Of a stretch of DNA of 14,836 nucleotides, positions 7,219 through 12,322 are shown in pieces (within the stretch, counting starts at the first letter, position 1; the number at the start of each line of letters is the position of its first letter). The stretch is taken from NCBI GenBank assembly GCA_003165115.1, contig PLSJ01000272.1:4664-19499 (forward strand), given 5' to 3'. The notes beneath the pieces are model-generated. The model was not told the DNA's origin. It made no database searches and worked only from the letters and a program-made list of their open reading frames with translations. The position numbers were made by a program, and so were the translations under genes. The stretch comes from Syntrophaceae bacterium. GTDB taxonomy: Bacteria > Desulfobacterota > Syntrophorhabdia > Syntrophorhabdales > WCHB1-27.

Positions 7219-8646
7219 GTGACATACCCCCGGGTGCTCCTGGTAAGACTTCCATGCAGGAAGATTTACCCCATAGGTCCTGTCTACGTCGCCGCCGCAC
7301 TGCGGCAGGCGGAGCCGCTCATTCCCCTGCGCCTGCTCGACCTTGCCCTGATAGGGCCCGCCGCCCGGAAAAGGTTCCTGACGGAAACGATACGCCTGTT
7401 CCGGCCCGATGTCGTCGCCTTCTCGTGGAGAGACGTGCAGGTCTTCTCGCCGCAGGACATGGACGGGGCCATGAGGGACGCATTCACCTTCTTCTACGAC
7501 CCTTCCTTTTCCCGGAAAGCACGGGCGGCCGCCTCCGGCCTCTTCCATATCTTCTCCTACCGCAACGCGCTGGCTGCCAATCTGTCCCTCCTTCGGACGG
7601 CCCGCAAAGCCGCCCCGTCGGCGCTCGTTGCAGTGGGCGGGCCGAGCATCAGGATATTCGAGGAGCCTCTGCGCCGCCACATGCCCGACAAGGTCCGCAT
7701 GGTCCCCGACCTGGAACAGCTCTTTCCTCTCCTCGGCGTCCCGGCCCCGGAAAACCTCCTTGAGCCGATGCTCGACCTCGCGGCCCTGGAACGCATCTTC
7801 CCTCAATGGACCGCTTACCGGAGCGAGGAAATCGGTGTGCAGACCAAGAAAGGCTGCCCCCACAACTGCCTCTACTGTCTCTATGGCTTCCTCGAAGGCA
7901 GGCAGGTGCGCAGGAGGGGACCAGGCGGCGTGGTAAGCGAGGTCGAGGCGTACCACACGAGGTGGGGGGCGAGGCGCTTCTGGTTCACCGACGCGCAGCT
8001 CCTCTCGGATGCGAGTGATGAAAACCATTTGCACGAGGTCCTCGACGGCATCGCAGCGACGGGGCTCGATCTTTCGTGGTCGGGCTATATCAGGATCGAC
8101 AAGCTGAAAGCCCCCCTCGCGCGGCTGATGGTGCGGACCGGCTTGCGGGACGTCGAAATCGCCCTCAATTCGGGTGCGCAGCCGGTGCTGGACGGGCTCA
8201 GGATGGGCTTTTCCGTGGACGAGGCAATGGAGGGATTCCGGGTGCTCCGGTCCGCCGGTTACACGGGGAGGGTAAAAGTGGACCTTTCGTTGAACAGCCC
8301 CGGTGAAACCACGGAGACGCTGAAGGAAACGATGAAGGTCGTCGACAGGGTGCGCGCGATCTTCGGCCCCGGCCTCGTCACCCCCGTCATCTTCTTTCTC
8401 GCGGTCCAGCCGCATACCGGCTTAGAGAAGAAAGCCCTGGAAGACGGCAGCCTCAGGAAAGGCTATGACCCGATTTCCGTATGGCCGTGGGATGTCCGCA
8501 CCCTCATCTACAATCCCCCTCCCCTCGGCAGGATGATAGGCCGCTGCTGCGCCGACGCCTTCCGGCGCAGCGAGGGAGAGCGCGGGGACGCGGTCCTGGC
8601 GAACCTCGGGGCCGCGCTTTCGGACAAGGAGAGGAGAAGATGGTAA
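7219..8646 (+). CDS. B12-binding-domain-type radical SAM protein, function unknown
   Basis: The protein has 475 residues from a GTG start with AGAGG about nine bases upstream. Its 4Fe-4S/S-adenosylmethionine motif is clear: Cys213, Cys217 and Cys220 in GCPHNCLYC (CxxxCxxC), followed by the radical SAM barrel (RFWFTDAQLL, DLSWSGYIRID, DVEIALNSGAQ, KVDLSLNSPGET). Residues 1-200 resemble the Rossmann-like cobalamin-binding domain of class B radical SAM enzymes (PIGPVYVAAALR, RPDVVAFSW, VAVGGPSI). However, I see no DxHxxG cobalamin-ligand motif, so cobalamin use is doubtful. No signal peptide or membrane segment is visible. The stop overlaps the next gene's start by 7 bp, which implies translational coupling to the UbiA-family prenyltransferase. 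Class B enzymes methylate or rearrange unactivated carbons, for example in tetrapyrrole, hopanoid and lipid pathways. With UbiA as partner, a lipid, quinone or isoprenoid substrate is a reasonable inference, but the reaction cannot be named. Confidence 0.85.
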   Translation: MTYPRVLLVRLPCRKIYPIGPVYVAAALRQAEPLIPLRLLDLALIGPAARKRFLTETIRLFRPDVVAFSWRDVQVFSPQDMDGAMRDAFTFFYDPSFSRKARAAASGLFHIFSYRNALAANLSLLRTARKAAPSALVAVGGPSIRIFEEPLRRHMPDKVRMVPDLEQLFPLLGVPAPENLLEPMLDLAALERIFPQWTAYRSEEIGVQTKKGCPHNCLYCLYGFLEGRQVRRRGPGGVVSEVEAYHTRWGARRFWFTDAQLLSDASDENHLHEVLDGIAATGLDLSWSGYIRIDKLKAPLARLMVRTGLRDVEIALNSGAQPVLDGLRMGFSVDEAMEGFRVLRSAGYTGRVKVDLSLNSPGETTETLKETMKVVDRVRAIFGPGLVTPVIFFLAVQPHTGLEKKALEDGSLRKGYDPISVWPWDVRTLIYNPPPLGRMIGRCCADAFRRSEGERGDAVLANLGAALSDKERRRW

Positions 8647-9560
8647 ACACCGGCGTTGTCGTCAGCAGGATGAGGGTCTATTTCGGCTTTTCGCGCATGT
8701 CACACTCGGTGCTCGATATCGGTCATCCCGGCTTCGGGGCGCTCCTCGTCCTGGGCGCGTTCCCCCCCTTCCCTACCCTTGTCCTCGGACTCTTCGCCGC
8801 CTTTGCCGGGTTTACCGCCGTCTTCGCCCTCAACGACCTGATAGATTTCAAGGTGGACACGGAGCGGATCGAGAAGCATCAAAGGGAATTCGACGACTTC
8901 GACATAGACGTGCTCGGCCTCCGTCACCCTATCGCCCAAAAAGCGCTCTCCGTCACCCATGGGCTTATCTGGGTGCTCTCCTGGGGCATGCTTTCCCTGG
9001 CGCTTGCCTTCATGCTGAATCCGCTATGCTGCCTCATACTGGTCTGTGCCATCGCGCTGGAGGTCGCCTACTGCGCCCTGCTCAGGGTGACGCATTGGAA
9101 GACCCTGCTCTCCGGGGCCATGGTGGGGATAGGGGCGCTCGCGGGTGTCTTCGCCGTGGTGAGAGAGCCGCCATGGGCGTTCGTGCTCTTGCTTTTTGCC
9201 TGGTCTTTCGCATGGGAGGTCGGCGCCCGGAACATCCCGAACGACTGGACCGACCTGGAGGAAGACGTCCATCTGGGCATAAAGACCCTCCCGGTCCGCT
9301 ACGGCAAGTCCGCATCGGCACGCATCTCCTTCGTCCTCCTCTGCGTCACCGTCCTGGCCAGCCTCCTCCTGCCCATCCCCGTCCCCTGCGCGAACATTGC
9401 CCTCTACGAAACCGGCGCGCTCGCAGCCGGCGGCTTCCTCCTCGTAGGCCCCGGCCGCCGCTGGATGAAAGAAAAATCCGTAAGCGCAGCCATGGCGCTG
9501 TTCAACAGGGCCTGCTTTTATCCGGCGGCGATGCTGGTGGTGGCGGTAATATCGCTATAG
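8640..9560 (+). CDS. UbiA-family membrane prenyltransferase
   Basis: This 306-residue integral membrane protein has about eight hydrophobic segments. It carries both Asp-rich, Mg-pyrophosphate-binding motifs of the UbiA superfamily: NDLIDFKVD at 65-73 and NDWTDLEED at 201-209, the latter followed by the typical GIKTLPVRYG. UbiA enzymes attach an isoprenoid chain from a prenyl diphosphate to an acceptor such as 4-hydroxybenzoate, a naphthoate, haem, chlorophyllide or glycerol phosphate. Nothing here fixes the acceptor, and the segment between the motifs (LRHPIAQKAL) lacks the usual NRPI form. The ATG at 8640 was chosen because AAGGAG lies just upstream and the first hydrophobic stretch begins soon after. 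The same frame is open to 8481, but that part only shadows the radical SAM gene. It overlaps the upstream stop by 7 bp, so the two proteins are probably made together and act in one pathway. No terminator with a T-tract follows. Confidence 0.88.
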   Translation: MVNTGVVVSRMRVYFGFSRMSHSVLDIGHPGFGALLVLGAFPPFPTLVLGLFAAFAGFTAVFALNDLIDFKVDTERIEKHQREFDDFDIDVLGLRHPIAQKALSVTHGLIWVLSWGMLSLALAFMLNPLCCLILVCAIALEVAYCALLRVTHWKTLLSGAMVGIGALAGVFAVVREPPWAFVLLLFAWSFAWEVGARNIPNDWTDLEEDVHLGIKTLPVRYGKSASARISFVLLCVTVLASLLLPIPVPCANIALYETGALAAGGFLLVGPGRRWMKEKSVSAAMALFNRACFYPAAMLVVAVISL

Positions 9561-9713
9561 TGAAAAAGGGCCGGCCGGGTTAATTTCGGCACCTATCATC
9601 AAAATTTCCTCCGGCCGGGGGATGAGCCTTATTTATATCGTACACCTACAAGCAGTGCACTTCGCCTTTTCGCAATTCTTACTGAATACCGCAAGTAAGG
9701 TGGCAAAGAGCCT

Positions 9714-9875
9714 ATGAAGCCCCGATGTGATTGCCGTTTGCTTCGCGTGGAGCACGAGACCGGCTCTCCACTACGCTATGTGCTGATCATAAAGCTGGCG
9801 GAGGAATCTACCTCCAGGGAAGAAGGATTTGACTCCTCCGGTAAACGGGACAGAAGGTTATTGGTCAAGCGTTAA
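9714..9875 (+). CDS. Doubtful 53-codon ORF in the leader
   Basis: ATG at 9714 opens 53 codons to a TAA at 9873. The product is rich in charged residues (start MKPRCDCRLLRVEHETG, end KRDRRLLVKR) and matches no family I know. No clear Shine-Dalgarno is present, and the ORF spans both hairpins, so it may be a chance frame, a remnant of a degraded gene or an RNA leader. No membrane segment or signal peptide is visible. Confidence 0.15.
   Translation: MKPRCDCRLLRVEHETGSPLRYVLIIKLAEESTSREEGFDSSGKRDRRLLVKR
9747..9771 (+). repeat. Short hairpin in the leader (6-bp stem)
   Basis: GTGGAG (9747-9752) pairs perfectly with CTCCAC (9766-9771) around a 13-nt loop. Taken alone this is short enough to occur by chance. 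It is noted because a longer hairpin follows 27 bases later. Confidence 0.3.
9799..9840 (+). repeat. Hairpin in the leader (10-bp stem, one G-U pair)
   Basis: CGGAGGAATC (9799-9808) pairs with GACTCCTCCG (9831-9840), nine Watson-Crick pairs and one wobble, around a 22-nt loop. An alternative local stem GGAGG/CCTCC (9800-9804 with 9811-9815) competes with it, so two mutually exclusive structures are possible. No T-tract follows. Confidence 0.4.
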
Positions 9876-9881
9876 GTGACG

Positions 9882-9910
9882 TTGTAGCGACTAGTAAATA
9901 ATACTAAAGT
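9882..9910 (+). promoter_or_regulatory. Weak sigma-70 promoter candidate for the FIST-SBP-kinase operon
   Basis: TTGTAG (9882-9887) and TAAAGT (9905-9910) are 17 bp apart in an AT-rich stretch, matching consensus at 3 of 6 and 4 of 6 positions. The start would lie near 9917, about 60 nt before the FIST ATG. No sigma-54 (GG-N10-GC) element was seen. Confidence 0.25.
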
Positions 9911-9976
9911 TTTTAAATACATTTCCGATAATGCAGTTAAGAAGGCCGACGGCAACTCGGGATTTAGGAGAAAACC

Positions 9977-11314
9977 ATGAAAACTGTAATCATAGGAGCA
10001 GTTGTTGCGCTTTGTTTCGCTTCGGTCATTCCATCCCATGCGAGCGCTTCCACCGGCTTCACGGCCGCTTCCGGATACAGCATCAACTCCGATGAAGCCG
10101 CGGCCGTCAAAGCAGTGGCTGATTCCGTGAAGAAGGGGGTCCCGCGGCCCGGCCTCGTCGTCTTCTTTAGCACCTCCGGCTACGACAGCCCGATCGTTGC
10201 GGCGCAGATGCGCAAGCAGTTGCCAAACACCCGCATTTTCGGCGCCCATTCCTACAAGGCCGTTTTCAGCGACCGAGGCTTTCATCGAGGCGTGAAGGGG
10301 GCAATCGTTGCCCTGGGCCTGGCGAACCCTGGCGTGGCCTTTGGGTTGAGCGGTACCGAGGTCGAATCTGCAGGGGCCGTCAGCGGAAAGGTCGACTACA
10401 GTCCCACGGACGAGGGCGCCCTCCGGGAAATCGCGCGACAAACCGTTCTCGCAGCAGCGAAAGATGCCGGCAAACCACTAACGCAAACCCCGAGCCTTGT
10501 CCTGATCTCTACCATGAACGGCTTGGAGAACTTCCTGATCGACGCGATTCAGCAGACGTTCGGCGGCAACGTGCGGCTCGTGGGCGGAACCGCGATCGAC
10601 AACAACTTCGACACCGGAGGGGTGTTCGCCAATGAAAGGTTTTACAAACACGGCATGGTAGTGGCGCTCGTCTATGGTGGGGAAAAATCGATAGGCAACT
10701 ACTTCCTCACCGACTATTCCAGGTCCAAGAACGCCTTAGTAACGGCGACGAAGGGTCGGCGGACGATTGTCGCTCTTAACCAGCGCCCCGCTTTGGACGT
10801 CTACAACGATTGGATCGGCGGGAAGCTCGGTTCCCGGCCGGCGAGTGGGGCGGAGGACGTCGGGGAGATCGCACGCATGAGGCCGCTCGCCCTAATCCGG
10901 AAGCTGCCGAAGGGCCTGACAGGGGTCGTGACCAACCTCACGCTCAAGAAGACCTCAGAGGGCGCGCTGATTCAGGCGACCGACGTCCACGAGGGGGAAA
11001 GGTTCACCGTAACGGATGCGGACAGGAAGACCCTGATCGAGCGGGCCGGGTATACGTTCAAACGGGCCATGGACACGGCATCGATAAAGTCGAACGCGAT
11101 AGCCGGAGGAATCCAAATGTATTGCAAGGGCGCAGCCTACGTCGGCCTGGCCGGCAACGAAACCGACCTCTCCGAGATGGTGGTGATGTTGAGGGAGCGG
11201 GCGTACGGCAGGCCGTTTATCGGTTCATTCTCGGGCGGCGAGCAGGGGAGTCACGAGGGGCTCGGACTGTTTCTCGGCAACTTTATGAACTCAACCGCCG
11301 TCTTCGCCAAATAG
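9977..11314 (+). CDS. Exported FIST-domain sensory protein
   Basis: This 445-residue protein begins with a Sec-type signal peptide (MKTVIIGAVVALCFASVIPS, likely cleaved after the SHA at 20-22), so it should act in the periplasm. The mature part has the FIST N domain layout (GLVVFFSTSGYDSP near 59-72, then NTRIFGAHSYKAVFSD, later NVRLVGGTAIDNNF). A FIST C domain follows (AIAGGIQMYCKGAAY, then the terminal PFIGSFSGGEQG and a NSTAVF end). FIST is a sensory domain thought to bind small ligands such as amino acids, usually found in cytoplasmic or kinase-linked proteins, so an exported free-standing form is less usual. It has no output domain, so it must act through a partner. A start at 9977 is supported by AGGAG six bases upstream. 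A binding-protein gene follows after 35 bp and then a hybrid kinase, making a ligand-sensing role in that pathway likely. Base composition is GC-rich (41 of 60 in 10561-10620), unlike the next gene. Confidence 0.82.
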   Translation: MKTVIIGAVVALCFASVIPSHASASTGFTAASGYSINSDEAAAVKAVADSVKKGVPRPGLVVFFSTSGYDSPIVAAQMRKQLPNTRIFGAHSYKAVFSDRGFHRGVKGAIVALGLANPGVAFGLSGTEVESAGAVSGKVDYSPTDEGALREIARQTVLAAAKDAGKPLTQTPSLVLISTMNGLENFLIDAIQQTFGGNVRLVGGTAIDNNFDTGGVFANERFYKHGMVVALVYGGEKSIGNYFLTDYSRSKNALVTATKGRRTIVALNQRPALDVYNDWIGGKLGSRPASGAEDVGEIARMRPLALIRKLPKGLTGVVTNLTLKKTSEGALIQATDVHEGERFTVTDADRKTLIERAGYTFKRAMDTASIKSNAIAGGIQMYCKGAAYVGLAGNETDLSEMVVMLRERAYGRPFIGSFSGGEQGSHEGLGLFLGNFMNSTAVFAK

Positions 11315-11349
11315 AGGGCTGGTGGCCATTGGCATATCAGGAGGAAGGG

Positions 11350-12306
11350 ATGAGCTCGATAAAGAGGTTACTCTTCGGCGCAGCGGTCGTTCTTGTCGTG
11401 ACTTCGTTTTCTGCCGGGGCCAATGCAGAGAAGAAAATTGGGATACTGACGTTCAGCGGGGAGGCTCGCTACGTCGAGGCAAAAAAAGGCATTGAAGATA
11501 CGCTAAGAAAAGGCGGCTTTGCAGAACCCAAAGCAACATTTATTGTGGAAGATGCGGCTGCTAACCAGGCCCAGGCGGCTAAGCTCGTGCAGAAGTTTGC
11601 TGCGGCAAAATTGGATCTGATTATTACATTGGGCACTTCCGCAACTGTAGCCATGAGCCGGGAGATCCAGGACGTGCCGATAGTGTTCAGCGTTGTCTAT
11701 GATCCTGTGGAGATAGGAACAGCGAAGTCATGGAAGAGCTCGGGAAACAACACTACCGGCAGCAGCTCCAAGATTCCCATGTCGAGGCTCATGGAAACCC
11801 TAAAAAACTTCCCAAAGGTGAAGAGACTGGCGGTTCTGTATACGCCGGGTGAGAAAAACTCCGAGTTGACGCTGAAGGACCTCCAGAGTATTCAGGGAAG
11901 ATACGCGATCAAGGTCATCCCGGTTTCTTTGACTACGATTGAAGAGATAAGTCAACTGCTTCCGAAAGTATTGCGCAGTGTAAACGCGGTGTATGTCACC
12001 GGCGCCAATCTGGTCAACGGTCAGATATCGATAATCGTAGATATGGCGATCAAGGACAAAGTAATCACTGTAACGCACCTCGACGATCTGGTCGATAAAG
12101 GGGTATTGGTGGGCGTCTGCGCAAATGCGTATTCCATGGGCCAGGTTGCCGGCGAAAAGGCGCTGAAGATCCTGAGGGGCGCGAAGCCGTCGTCTATTCC
12201 CGTAGGAACTGCAAGAAAGGTCGACGTCCTCCTGAATGCGATAACGGCAAAAAAAGGCAACTATCAAATTCCGGCAACTCTTATGAGGACAGTCACAAAA
12301 AAATAG
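11350..12306 (+). CDS. ABC-type periplasmic substrate-binding protein, ABC_sub_bind/TrpX-like
   Basis: The protein has 318 residues with a clear Sec signal peptide (hydrophobic core 7-20, cleavage likely after ANA at 24-26). It shows the type I periplasmic-binding fold of the ABC_sub_bind family (PF04392-like): KKIGILTFSGEARYVEAKKGIEDTL at the start (first strand and helix), DLIITLGTSATVAMSRE, DVPIVFSVVYDPVEIG, then the second lobe with VKRLAVLYTPGEKNSE, NAVYVTGANLVNGQ and VLVGVCANAYSMG near the hinge. Relatives bind amino acids, aromatic compounds or other small molecules for ABC importers, but no permease or ATPase gene is present up to the window edge. The start at 11350 has AGGAGGAAGG directly upstream. 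The histidine kinase follows at a 16-bp distance. By analogy with LuxP-LuxQ and TorT-TorS, it may present a ligand to the kinase rather than feed a transporter. GC content is clearly lower than in the FIST gene (26 of 60 in 11581-11640). Confidence 0.87.
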   Translation: MSSIKRLLFGAAVVLVVTSFSAGANAEKKIGILTFSGEARYVEAKKGIEDTLRKGGFAEPKATFIVEDAAANQAQAAKLVQKFAAAKLDLIITLGTSATVAMSREIQDVPIVFSVVYDPVEIGTAKSWKSSGNNTTGSSSKIPMSRLMETLKNFPKVKRLAVLYTPGEKNSELTLKDLQSIQGRYAIKVIPVSLTTIEEISQLLPKVLRSVNAVYVTGANLVNGQISIIVDMAIKDKVITVTHLDDLVDKGVLVGVCANAYSMGQVAGEKALKILRGAKPSSIPVGTARKVDVLLNAITAKKGNYQIPATLMRTVTKK

Positions 12307-12309
12307 AGT

Positions 12310-12314
12310 AGGAG
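12310..12314 (+). promoter_or_regulatory. Ribosome-binding site favouring a TTG start for the kinase
   Basis: AGGAG lies 8 bases before TTG at 12323 but 23 bases before the first in-frame ATG at 12338. The spacing supports TTG as the start, though ATG cannot be ruled out. The two proteins differ by five residues. Confidence 0.5.
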
Positions 12315-12322
12315 AAGAAAAT

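Larger units (their letters stand above)
9561..9976. other. 416-bp noncoding leader before the sensory operon
   Basis: No convincing gene lies here. Two copies of the self-complementary octamer CCGGCCGG (9571-9578 and 9611-9618) could pair across a 32-nt loop, but no T-run follows, so a terminator for ubiA is doubtful. A 53-codon ORF (9714-9875) and two hairpins (9747-9771 and 9799-9840) follow. The last 80 bases (9881-9960) are AT-rich except at the very end and hold the best promoter candidate. TAGGAG (9965-9970) sits six bases before the FIST ATG at 9977. I checked for a GEMM-type c-di-GMP riboswitch and a cobalamin riboswitch by eye and did not see their conserved cores. Confidence 0.6.

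Noticed and set aside
7141..8415. Minus-strand 424-codon open frame opposite the radical SAM gene
   Set aside because: The plus strand carries the CxxxCxxC motif and barrel. The minus frame has no domain and fits the antisense codon bias.
8481..8639. 53-residue N-terminal extension of the UbiA protein
   Set aside because: The extension lies in another frame of the radical SAM gene, is Arg/Pro-rich, and precedes a better start with a good ribosome-binding site at 8640.
9571..9618. CCGGCCGG pair as a rho-independent terminator for ubiA
   Set aside because: The loop would be 32 nt and no T-tract follows, so intrinsic termination is not supported.
9690..9960. c-di-GMP or cobalamin riboswitch in the FIST leader
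   Set aside because: The conserved core sequences of these classes were not found by eye. A covariance-model scan would settle it.
10810..11349. 180-codon upstream extension of the binding-protein frame
   Set aside because: It shadows the FIST gene. The signal peptide and AGGAGGAAGG place the start at 11350.
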